This document shows positions 62,201 through 64,000 of a DNA stretch of 64,000 nucleotides, one piece after another. The notes under the pieces are model-generated. The model was not told where the DNA came from and made no database searches. It saw only the letters and a list, made by a program, of their open reading frames with translations. The first letter of the stretch is position 1, and each line of letters starts with the position of its first letter. Source of the stretch: Omphiscola glabra (Eukaryota > Mollusca > Gastropoda > Lymnaeidae). The position numbers and the translations under genes were made by a program. The stretch covers positions 26,337,503 to 26,401,502 of the forward strand of contig OZ024806.1 of assembly GCA_964017045.1 (NCBI GenBank), written 5' to 3'.

Positions 62201-63023
62201 GACTGTTGTAAAACGCCCTCGAATCCAAAGTCTGTGAAAATCGTACTGAATTTTTCCAACAGCTCATAACAGTGACATGTCCAAAAGAATGAGATCAGTC
62301 GAAAAATGAACTAGCTTTATTTACATGTCACACGCGAACATAAATTATCGCATATGTTCACTCTTTGTTTCTTTAAACATAAGAAGATAAATAGAAGCTG
62401 CCCTTAATGTAATTTTAAAGCATATTAGCAAAGCAAAGTGCTATTCCAAAGATGCTGAGATATGCAGTCTTTCTATCAGCACATGCTAAACATATTATGT
62501 TCTTTGTTTTTTACAATAGTTTTTTAATGTGTTCTCCTATTTACTTAAGTTGTCTTATTATTTTTTTCGTGGCATATGACCCTAAAGTTATTCATGATGT
62601 TCTATTGTAACCAAGGATCACTTACTAGAAAAATTAATAAGAAAATGTAAAATTATTTACATATTTACCTTATAGGTAGAATAAGAGATAGTGTCATTTT
62701 ATTATAAAATATACCATGTCCTCGATGTTTTATATAAAGAATAAATAACATAAAACATATGTTCTTTTAAGAGATATGTTCCAGATAAATAAAGATTGTT
62801 TATTATTTATGACAAGGATGAAGATTTAGCCATGATTGTAGCCCAGCAGTACTACATAGAATATTCCAATGACATAGATGAACAGCGAATACAGTCTCTG
62901 CTCTCTCACTACATTCCTGACTCGTACCTAAAGAAGGAAAAATATATTACTATATGGATGAAGGCCATCATAAGCAAGTTAAAGAGTCCATACTTTCAGA
63001 ACCCTAGGATTGATCCACTTAAG
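8039..63023 (+). CDS. myosin VIIa-like gene: first MyTH4-FERM module, partial, 11 exons
   Basis: Unconventional myosin VII is an actin-based motor of stereocilia and microvilli; its tail MyTH4-FERM modules bind cargo and adaptor proteins. Joined at GT-AG sites in compatible phases, the exons give about 507 codons that track myosin VIIa from the acidic pre-MyTH4 linker through MyTH4-1 to most of FERM-1, in order and without internal stops. Introns are 253, 710, about 38500, about 415, 312, 317, 7445, 1241, 1123 and 3142 bp. The SH3, second MyTH4 and second FERM regions would lie to the right. Motor exons were not seen to the left, so they either lie before the window or are absent. The peptide is noticeably diverged from vertebrate MYO7A, so a myosin VII paralogue is possible. 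Assignment is from remembered family sequence. Confidence 0.85.
8363..8575 (+). CDS. myosin VIIa-like exon B (start of MyTH4-1)
   Basis: The acceptor is AATAAAAG and the donor ACG|GTGAGT; 71 codons, phase 0 at both ends. The acidic [15 protein letters not shown] stretch leads into [13 protein letters not shown] and LRQPLLQL, the conserved entry of the first MyTH4 domain (family pattern FAATYFQG...PLKQPLL). The start at 8363 is chosen because it keeps phase with exon A; the acceptor tract is weak, so the left edge is less certain than the right. Confidence 0.85.
9286..9372 (+). CDS. myosin VIIa-like exon C (MyTH4-1)
   Basis: The acceptor is TTTCAG and the donor AAG|GTGAGT; 29 codons, phase 0. 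[19 protein letters not shown] matches the AALAVWITILRFMGDLPEP core of MyTH4-1. The intron that follows is the 38.5-kb transposon-filled one. Confidence 0.92.
9373..10326. other. intron sequence with a LINE scrap
   Basis: Mostly AT-rich without features. About 33 bases at 9741-9773 repeat the segment at 11614-11646 of the LINE fragment with one difference, so a short scrap of that family lies here. A poly-G tract is near 10302-10311. Confidence 0.5.
10327..10755 (-). mobile_element. non-LTR retrotransposon fragment, 3' end (copy 1, distal part)
   Basis: On the minus strand, pieces of the C-terminal end of a LINE reverse-transcriptase ORF appear in the expected order: [43 protein letters not shown] and [12 protein letters not shown], broken by stops and frame changes. 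The 3' end at about 10327 matches the tail of the second copy at 13320-13660. The sequence is separated from the rest of the same ORF (11173-11669) by an inserted element. Confidence 0.75.
10756..10765. repeat. target-site duplication, left (SINE-like insertion)
   Basis: TGACGTAACC, identical to 11163-11172 at the other end of the insertion. Confidence 0.75.
10766..11162 (-). mobile_element. SINE-like GC-rich insertion, 397 bp
   Basis: It interrupts the minus-strand LINE frame and is flanked by a perfect 10-bp duplication, so it is an insertion. It is much more GC-rich than its surroundings and reads as an overlapping open frame only because of that. Read on the minus strand it ends GAGCTTCGTGCTCAGTGCCGCTTC plus a variable tail of about 20 bases; the same core ends a 46-bp insertion at 14420-14465. 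Shared 3' core, variable duplication length and 5' truncation of the second copy fit a SINE moved by LINE machinery. I found no convincing tRNA, 5S or 7SL head. Confidence 0.6.
11163..11172. repeat. target-site duplication, right (SINE-like insertion)
   Basis: TGACGTAACC, partner of 10756-10765. Confidence 0.75.
11173..11669 (-). mobile_element. non-LTR retrotransposon RT fragment (copy 1, proximal part)
   Basis: Minus-strand peptide pieces carry the LINE connection region: [10 protein letters not shown], then [34 protein letters not shown] and [17 protein letters not shown], which continues across the SINE-like insertion into the 10327-10755 part. This is the jockey/L2/CR1-like pattern; catalytic RT motifs are missing, so the copy is 5'-truncated as well as frameshifted. 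Confidence 0.85.
11670..13319 (-). repeat. non-coding segment, possible solo LTR or other repeat
   Basis: This lies between two inverted copies of one LINE family. About 11940-13110 has uniform composition unlike its flanks, CTAA-rich tracts (a pure run at about 12455-12476) and, on the minus strand, a TATATATAGAG promoter-like motif near 12800. That would suit an LTR read leftwards, but I could not find clear TG...CA ends or a duplication. Around 11700 and 13285 the block CCTTGTTCTTATATTTCATTTA occurs in inverted orientation. Confidence 0.3.
13320..13690 (+). mobile_element. non-LTR retrotransposon fragment, 3' end (copy 2, inverted relative to copy 1)
   Basis: The plus strand encodes the end of the same LINE ORF seen at 10327-11669: GRLIRAKH, then [12 protein letters not shown] and [15 protein letters not shown], with a stop after ALASARSR at 13564-13566. 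The non-coding tail (GTATATGGATGCAGCAACGTACC region) is the reverse complement of 10345-10400. Only about 370 bp of the 3' end is present. Confidence 0.82.
14408..14419. repeat. target-site duplication, left (46-bp insertion)
   Basis: GTAAAGAATATC, identical to 14466-14477. Confidence 0.8.
14420..14465 (-). mobile_element. 5'-truncated SINE-like copy, 46 bp
   Basis: It splits the hAT frame and is flanked by a perfect 12-bp duplication. Its core, about 29 bp with one base deleted, matches the 3' end of the 397-bp insertion at 10766-11162. The duplicated flank encodes DILY on both sides, and removing one copy plus the insert restores the hAT alignment. Confidence 0.7.
14466..14477. repeat. target-site duplication, right (46-bp insertion)
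   Basis: GTAAAGAATATC, partner of 14408-14419. Confidence 0.8.
14549..14557. repeat. 9-bp duplication at the hAT break, left
   Basis: GGTTCATCA, identical to 46253-46261. The two copies bound the 31.7 kb that interrupts the hAT gene. Part of it overlaps the CATCAT tail of the LINE, so the true duplication may be a base or two different. Confidence 0.65.
14558..15905 (-). mobile_element. RTE-like non-LTR retrotransposon, 5'-truncated and mutated
   Basis: The minus strand carries reverse-transcriptase motifs in order: [30 protein letters not shown] (motif A), [18 protein letters not shown] (motif B) and LRFADDID (motif C, FADD box), then the C-terminal [41 protein letters not shown] and [12 protein letters not shown]. 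The last 180 codons are open. Stops interrupt the frame between the AEEQAGF block and motif A. The 3' end is an ATG-repeat tail abutting the hAT gene. The 5' limit near 15905 is where recognisable coding ends. Clade assignment is from general resemblance. Confidence 0.85.
15906..16036. other. short unassigned segment between LINE and repeat array
   Basis: Nothing recognised. It may be LINE 5' sequence too diverged to read, or older target DNA. Confidence 0.4.
16037..16089. repeat. ATATC microsatellite at the 5' edge of the array
   Basis: About ten ATATC pentamers running directly into the first Helitron-like unit. Shorter versions of the same microsatellite precede units 2, 7, 9, 13, 17 and 22, so it is part of the element's variable 5' end. 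Confidence 0.9.
16087..17393 (+). mobile_element. Helitron-like unit 1
   Basis: 1307 bp. Class A 3' hairpin (CCCGG-GCCACG-CCGGG); the last CTAG base is replaced by the ATATC run of the next unit (GGCTA then TC). Confidence 0.75.
17394..18712 (+). mobile_element. Helitron-like unit 2
   Basis: 1319 bp, starting with an ATATC run; class A hairpin and CTAG at 18709-18712. Closely similar to unit 1 along most of its length. Confidence 0.8.
18713..20988 (+). mobile_element. Helitron-like unit 3
   Basis: 2276 bp, the longest unit. It begins TCATATAT directly after CTAG and contains two copies of the core region, so it is probably a fusion of two units. Class A end. Confidence 0.8.
20989..21677 (+). 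mobile_element. Helitron-like unit 4
   Basis: 689 bp; lacks most of the core. From about 21310 onwards it matches the end of units 9 and 13 almost base for base. Class A end. Confidence 0.8.
21678..22548 (+). mobile_element. Helitron-like unit 5
   Basis: 871 bp; near-identical to units 10 and 14, which have the same length. Class A end. Confidence 0.85.
22549..24036 (+). mobile_element. Helitron-like unit 6
   Basis: 1488 bp; near-identical to unit 11 and to most of unit 15. Class A end. Confidence 0.85.
24037..25627 (+). mobile_element. Helitron-like unit 7
   Basis: 1591 bp. Class B 3' end: a stretch of degenerate GGGATC-rich repeats at about 25370-25550, then the palindrome CCCGGCAAATTTGCCGGG and CGCTAG. 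Its body is class A-like. Confidence 0.8.
25628..25978 (+). mobile_element. Helitron-like unit 8, 3'-truncated
   Basis: 351 bp; stops inside a subrepeat at TTCCTTATA, where unit 9 begins with its ATATC run. Same structure as unit 12. Confidence 0.8.
25979..27302 (+). mobile_element. Helitron-like unit 9
   Basis: 1324 bp, class A end; near-identical to unit 13. Confidence 0.8.
27303..28173 (+). mobile_element. Helitron-like unit 10
   Basis: 871 bp, class A end; second of three near-identical copies (units 5, 10, 14). Confidence 0.85.
28174..29662 (+). mobile_element. Helitron-like unit 11
   Basis: 1489 bp, class A end; near-identical to unit 6, with a one-base length change in an A run. Confidence 0.85.
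29663..30018 (+). mobile_element. Helitron-like unit 12, 3'-truncated
   Basis: 356 bp, truncated at the same place as unit 8. Confidence 0.8.
30019..31342 (+). mobile_element. Helitron-like unit 13
   Basis: 1324 bp, class A end; near-identical to unit 9 at a fixed offset of 4040. Confidence 0.85.
31343..32213 (+). mobile_element. Helitron-like unit 14
   Basis: 871 bp, class A end; near-identical to units 5 and 10. Confidence 0.85.
32214..33707 (+). mobile_element. Helitron-like unit 15
   Basis: 1494 bp, class A end. It matches unit 11 up to about 33170 and then diverges, so the near-identity of the 4.04-kb block ends inside it. Confidence 0.8.
33708..34811 (+). mobile_element. Helitron-like unit 16
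   Basis: 1104 bp, class A end at 34808-34811. Confidence 0.8.
34812..36796 (+). mobile_element. Helitron-like unit 17
   Basis: 1985 bp, preceded by a short ATATC run; four subrepeats before the core, class A end. Confidence 0.8.
36797..38243 (+). mobile_element. Helitron-like unit 18
   Basis: 1447 bp with a class B end; its 3' part (from about 37620) resembles that of units 19, 22 and 24. Confidence 0.8.
38244..39858 (+). mobile_element. Helitron-like unit 19
   Basis: 1615 bp, class B end. From about 38460 into unit 20 it is near-identical to 41480-43190 (offset about 3022). Confidence 0.8.
39859..40558 (+). mobile_element. Helitron-like unit 20
   Basis: 700 bp, class A end; the first 330 bases match the start of unit 23. 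Confidence 0.8.
40559..41087 (+). mobile_element. Helitron-like unit 21, 3'-truncated
   Basis: 529 bp; truncated within a subrepeat at TTCCGTATA, followed by the ATATC run of unit 22. Third example of this fused junction. Confidence 0.8.
41088..42880 (+). mobile_element. Helitron-like unit 22
   Basis: 1793 bp, class B end; shares the 3.0-kb duplication with unit 19. Confidence 0.8.
42881..44350 (+). mobile_element. Helitron-like unit 23
   Basis: 1470 bp, class A end. Confidence 0.8.
44351..45958 (+). mobile_element. Helitron-like unit 24, last of the array
   Basis: 1608 bp, class B end with CTAG at 45955-45958, directly followed by T and non-array DNA, which gives the 3' boundary of the whole array. 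Confidence 0.85.
45959..46252. other. unassigned segment between array and hAT half
   Basis: No repeat-unit sequence and no recognised coding. It lies inside the segment interrupting the hAT gene, so it could be the diverged 5' end of the LINE at 14558-15905 or another insertion. Confidence 0.4.
46253..46261. repeat. 9-bp duplication at the hAT break, right
   Basis: GGTTCATCA, partner of 14549-14557. Confidence 0.65.
46253..46996 (-). pseudogene. hAT transposase, N-terminal half (BED/GTF2IRD2-like type), broken
   Basis: The minus strand begins with the end of a BED zinc finger ([12 protein letters not shown]), then [32 protein letters not shown] and [19 protein letters not shown], followed after stops and a frame change by [20 protein letters not shown] and DPDVSVMN, the order of BED-type hAT transposases. 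It stops at VMN, where the plus-strand duplication GGTTCATCA occurs. The peptide resumes as [13 protein letters not shown] at 14548 in the same strand and frame. The first zinc-finger cysteines are missing; a minisatellite lies just upstream of the ORF. Confidence 0.85.
47017..47392. repeat. minisatellite, about 40-60-bp unit
   Basis: Seven or so tandem copies of a unit containing GCAGACTGCTTTGCTC and GCAGTACTTAGCCA, with length variants differing by loss of CACAACGTTCGTGA. The open plus-strand frame across it is a product of the repeat. It sits where the 5' end of the hAT element would be. Confidence 0.9.
47393..47876. other. end of the 38.5-kb intron
   Basis: AT-rich, no gene. I could not identify the right terminus of the hAT element. 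The last 50 bases give a T-rich tract and AATCAG acceptor for exon D. Confidence 0.5.
47877..47948 (+). CDS. myosin VIIa-like exon D (MyTH4-1)
   Basis: The acceptor is [22 protein letters not shown] matches the VMTKIYETLGKK helix of MyTH4-1, so this is the first exon after the 38.5-kb intron. The donor is uncertain: ending at 47948 (CAT|GTGGGT) keeps phase 0 with exon E starting at 48364; ending at 47952 (GTGG|GTGATG) looks slightly better as a site but breaks phase. Confidence 0.8.
48364..48587 (+). CDS. myosin VIIa-like exon E (MyTH4-1)
   Basis: The donor is TTGAG|GTATTT, leaving two bases of an Arg codon. [20 protein letters not shown] and [15 protein letters not shown] match the family segment STVQGNSMLEDRPTSNLEK with LHFIIGNGILRPALR. 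The acceptor could be GAAAG at 48363 (chosen, in phase with exon D) or TTTTCAG at 48389, which has the better pyrimidine tract but would need a different partner phase. Confidence 0.88.
48900..49017 (+). CDS. myosin VIIa-like exon F (end of MyTH4-1)
   Basis: The acceptor is TTCTGTTAG and the donor AAG|GTGACT. The first base completes the Arg of exon [15 protein letters not shown] and [19 protein letters not shown] are the conserved MyTH4 core. Phase 0 at the end. Confidence 0.93.
49335..49463 (+). CDS. myosin VIIa-like exon G (MyTH4-FERM junction)
   Basis: The acceptor is CATGACAG and the donor CAG|GTCAGA; 43 codons, phase 0. [18 protein letters not shown] and QPPSWFELQ match the GGPPGYAPYCEERLRRT and QPPSWLELQ blocks that close MyTH4-1 and lead into FERM-1. 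Confidence 0.93.
49464..50289. other. intron sequence with a repeat fragment
   Basis: AT-rich, with an ATT trinucleotide run at 50031-50054 followed by TTATATAGCGCGGTACCCC and a matching GGCTCACCGCGCTGTACA. I recognise this as a common invertebrate interspersed-repeat tail, but its family is not named. Confidence 0.45.
50411..51000 (-). mobile_element. LTR-like repeat, copy 1
   Basis: About 590 bp matching 58558-59142 end to end. The ends are GTTAT...ATAACA. On the minus strand a TATAAAAAGGGC promoter-like motif is present near 50770. A 5-bp duplication is possible with one mismatch (ACGCA/ACGTA). Solo LTR is the best guess. Confidence 0.45.
51130..51450 (-). pseudogene. Penelope-like element relic, GIY-YIG endonuclease end
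   Basis: Minus-strand pieces [29 protein letters not shown] and, one frame away, [14 protein letters not shown] resemble the closing part of the GIY-YIG domain of Penelope-type retroelements (family pattern R...F.EH...., F....H...D, and LI..LGTL.P.G.N). There is a stop after HN and a frameshift. The GIY-YIG motifs themselves are not clear. Confidence 0.45.
51679..51912 (-). mobile_element. Helitron 3' end with helicase C-terminal relic
   Basis: On the minus strand, [20 protein letters not shown] and [19 protein letters not shown] are the last conserved block of the Helitron Pif1-like helicase (family pattern GQLYVACSRV), ending in TAA at 51760-51762. About 50 bases later come a hairpin (GGCAT stem, 51692-51709) and CTAG at 51679-51682, the proper Helitron 3' terminus. 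Only the very end of the protein remains. Confidence 0.8.
52070..52400 (+). repeat. two degenerate tandem subrepeats of about 165-170 bp
   Basis: TATAGCTCATA followed by GGGCCAACGGCCCC and GGTATAGGAACACA recurs about 170 bp later as TTAGCTCATAAAAA, GGGCTCCGGTCCC and GGTATAGAAGCACA. Similar layout to the subrepeats in the main array (GC near-palindrome per unit), but sequence similarity is low. Confidence 0.55.
52411..53310. repeat. compound tetranucleotide microsatellite, about 900 bp
   Basis: A TCTG-rich part (to about 52750), then TCTA, ACCT, ATCC and again TCTA runs. Long frames rich in Cys-Leu-Ser-Val or Tyr-Leu-Ser on one strand and Arg-Asp-Thr on the other come from the repeat and are not genes. 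Confidence 0.95.
53311..54529. other. AT-rich intron sequence
   Basis: I see no exon, RNA gene or recognisable transposon here. Confidence 0.6.
54530..54745 (-). repeat. interspersed repeat, copy 2 (inverted relative to 5062-5290)
   Basis: The reverse complement matches 5062-5290 in order; the best shared blocks are TTGTGACGTATTTGGG and ATTATATGTGTAGCTG. Confidence 0.7.
54746..56389. other. intron sequence, nothing recognised
   Basis: A segment at 55437-55640 beginning GATTGATTGATTGAATATTTATA resembles a generic invertebrate interspersed repeat, without enough to name it. Confidence 0.45.
56390..56835. repeat. minisatellite, about 24-bp unit
   Basis: Degenerate tandem copies of a unit like TATATATCTGTGTTCCTCTCTTCA; it ends about 75 bases before exon H and supplies a long pyrimidine-rich tract ahead of its acceptor. 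The plus-strand open frames here are repeat products. Confidence 0.9.
56909..57082 (+). CDS. myosin VIIa-like exon H (FERM-1, F1 lobe)
   Basis: The acceptor is CTCTATCCAG and the donor AAG|GTACAT; 58 codons, phase 0. [30 protein letters not shown] and [16 protein letters not shown] follow the F1 ubiquitin-like lobe of FERM-1 closely (family [26 protein letters not shown]). Confidence 0.95.
57360..58105 (+). mobile_element. old Helitron-like relic of the same family as the main array
   Basis: The left part (57390-57620) aligns with the core of the array units: AAAGTTCGATAA, ATATCTATGGCATT, TTTTAATAGGACA, TTTTATAGGACCCC and TCTAGAACGTGCCAGAAAGTT, with a C run where the GC palindrome was. It is followed by GGGATC-rich repeats and a decayed hairpin, ending CGGCTAG at 58105. 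It lies in the myosin intron after exon H and in the same orientation. Confidence 0.7.
57660..58060 (+). repeat. degenerate minisatellite, about 15-18-bp GGGATC-rich unit
   Basis: Roughly 20 degenerate copies of a unit like ACCGGGATCGGGATCCC. Shorter versions occur in class B units of the main array (for example 25370-25550). Confidence 0.8.
58324..58509 (+). CDS. myosin VIIa-like exon I (FERM-1, F1-F2)
   Basis: The acceptor is TTTTTTTCAG and the donor CAG|GTACTG; 62 codons, phase 0. [20 protein letters not shown] is almost identical to the vertebrate myosin VIIa segment; [20 protein letters not shown] and ATHLIYQQ follow. Confidence 0.97.
58558..59142 (-). mobile_element. LTR-like repeat, copy 2
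   Basis: 585 bp, ends TGTTAT...ATAACA, matching copy 1 (50411-51000) throughout, including CTCGTTC...ACAGTCCA, AAAGGACGATACCAAAG and TTTTTATAGGCA (TATA-like on the minus strand). No clear flanking duplication, so solo LTR is tentative. Confidence 0.5.
59633..59674 (+). CDS. myosin VIIa-like exon J (FERM-1 micro-exon)
   Basis: The acceptor is TCTATCAATTAG and the donor AAG|GTAAGG; 14 codons, phase 0. [14 protein letters not shown] matches VVRGVKFGEYRCEK, which immediately follows the peptide of exon I in the family. Confidence 0.95.
59836..59965. repeat. tandem repeat, about 50-bp unit, 2.6 copies
   Basis: Three starts of TTTCATATAACTTGTTC followed by ACCAATATCTT(A/C)ACAC and GTCAAGC. Confidence 0.9.
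59966..62816. other. intron sequence, nothing recognised
   Basis: AT-rich, with poly-A and poly-T runs. No exon with family similarity was found, and the phase of exons J and K needs none here. Confidence 0.55.
62817..63023 (+). CDS. myosin VIIa-like exon K (FERM-1, F2 lobe)
   Basis: The acceptor is TTTATGACAAG and the donor AAG|GTATTG; 69 codons, phase 0. [20 protein letters not shown] matches the family [20 protein letters not shown]; later [12 protein letters not shown] corresponds to NLVPTYIPDREI. The second half is clearly diverged from vertebrate myosin VIIa. The next expected exon (SYARFKWPLLFSR region) was not found before 64000. Confidence 0.85.
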
Positions 63024-64000
63024 GTATTGCTGGGCCTGATTTCCCATATGGCCAACCTACGAATGTGTTATCATCGGCATTGAGTCTGTTCCAAGTTTTA
63101 GCTCGATATGTTTACTGGAAGTGGGTAAATTTACCTTCCATATATTTTGCCAGCCGCCTACGAACAAAAGCAAATTTAATATAAAGGCTTTAAAAAAACA
63201 CCTTTTATCCGGCTTTTTTCAAAATTTTGCTGACAAAAATTTGTATTTTTTAAATGTATGTGTTTGCTCCCCTTTTCTGTTTGCTGAGCCCTAGCCATTT
63301 TGAAAACGATATGTGGGCACAAAGCGAATGCGTCGATGGCTACCGAGCAAAAATGAGGATTGGTTTTATAAATTCAAATTCAATGATTGCCGGGATTGGG
63401 GGAATGTCATGAATGCATTAGGGCGCACATTAGACATAATGGCACACGATGTTATTTATGACCTATATGTTATCCCCCACTGGTATGATTTGCGCCTAAC
63501 CTAGTTTCACCCCAGTACTTGCACACTGATTGGCATAGAGTAGGGGTGAAGCAGTAACTGAGGGCGTCCAAGGCTCCAGAGTGAATGTTGGAAAGGGGTC
63601 GGGTTGGGGTATTCGGGTCCTTCCCCAGAATTTTCTTTAAATTCAAAATGCATTTTGGCGCAAATTTAGTTGTTTTTTATAATTCTGCATTTTATCGTAT
63701 AGAAAAAAAATGTAGGTGTCTCTGGACCTGCTTGTGTTTAAACAATTTATATTAAGTTGTTGCTACAAAATATTTTGTTGTATAATATTTTATGCAACTA
63801 TTTTATCTTTAAATTATTGTATATAAAATTGTAAATCATATATCAATTTTTCTTGGTGGGGGGCCTCAAATGTATACGTTTTGGCCTATGGCTTAGAAAT
63901 GTGTAAATCCGATCTTACTTGTTTGTGTTAAAACATGGCTGTCCGCAACAGTGGCCATCATACATTAGGCTAATCCATAATACAATTTTGTTCAAGCATG
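63024..64000. other. intron or unassigned sequence at the right edge
   Basis: A 63-codon open frame at 63313-63504 (it ends PHWYDLRLT) has no recognised similarity and no acceptor in a sensible place. No other feature seen. Confidence 0.45.

Noticed and set aside
63313..63504. 63-codon frame near the right edge as the next myosin exon
   Set aside because: The peptide does not match the expected FERM continuation and there is no suitable acceptor in phase with exon K.
1..64000. tRNA, rRNA or snRNA genes
   Set aside because: I found no sequence with a convincing cloverleaf, B box plus acceptor stem, or rRNA core. The B-box-like bits near 6340 and 10880 lack the rest of the structure.

Overview
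The window looks like a piece of a gastropod mollusc genome, probably a snail. It is AT-rich and intron-rich, has GT-AG splice sites, and is crowded with several kinds of eukaryotic transposon. Two protein genes can be supported. Positions 3-635 (+) carry the 3' part of a trypsin-fold peptidase of a type I associate with molluscs. From 8039 to 63023 (+) run eleven exons of a myosin VIIa-like gene. They encode the end of the pre-MyTH4 linker, the first MyTH4 domain and most of the first FERM domain, about 507 codons. Motor, IQ and coiled-coil exons were not recognised upstream, and the rest of the tail lies beyond the right edge.

Region by region: 1-800, end of the peptidase gene. 815-1435, three adjacent minisatellites. 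1436-8038, non-coding DNA with a mariner-like MITE (2060-2283) and a 155-bp element that looks like a SPIN hAT transposon with a perfect 8-bp target duplication (5446-5600). 8039-9372, three myosin exons. 9373-47876, a single 38.5-kb myosin intron built from nested transposons. 47877-49463, four short-spaced myosin exons. 49464-56908, an intron with LTR-like, Penelope-like and Helitron relics and a long tetranucleotide microsatellite. 56909-63023, the last four exons seen, with further repeats between them.

The main structure is inside the 38.5-kb intron. At 16087-45958 lie 24 head-to-tail Helitron-like non-autonomous units, all in one orientation. Most begin with a TATA-rich 5' motif and end in a GC hairpin followed by CTAG. 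Each unit contains subrepeats of about 165 bp that carry a GC-rich near-palindrome. Units are grouped into higher-order repeats: a four-unit block of about 4.04 kb is present twice in tandem, and most of it a third time. The array, together with a non-LTR retrotransposon fragment, interrupts one older hAT transposase gene on the minus strand. The two halves of that gene lie 31.7 kb apart and share a 9-bp duplication at the break; their reading frames join exactly there.

The gene-like content therefore amounts to one host gene (myosin VIIa-like) whose pre-mRNA must carry this array through one intron, plus the end of an upstream peptidase gene. Everything else that reads as open frame is transposon relic or repeat-driven.
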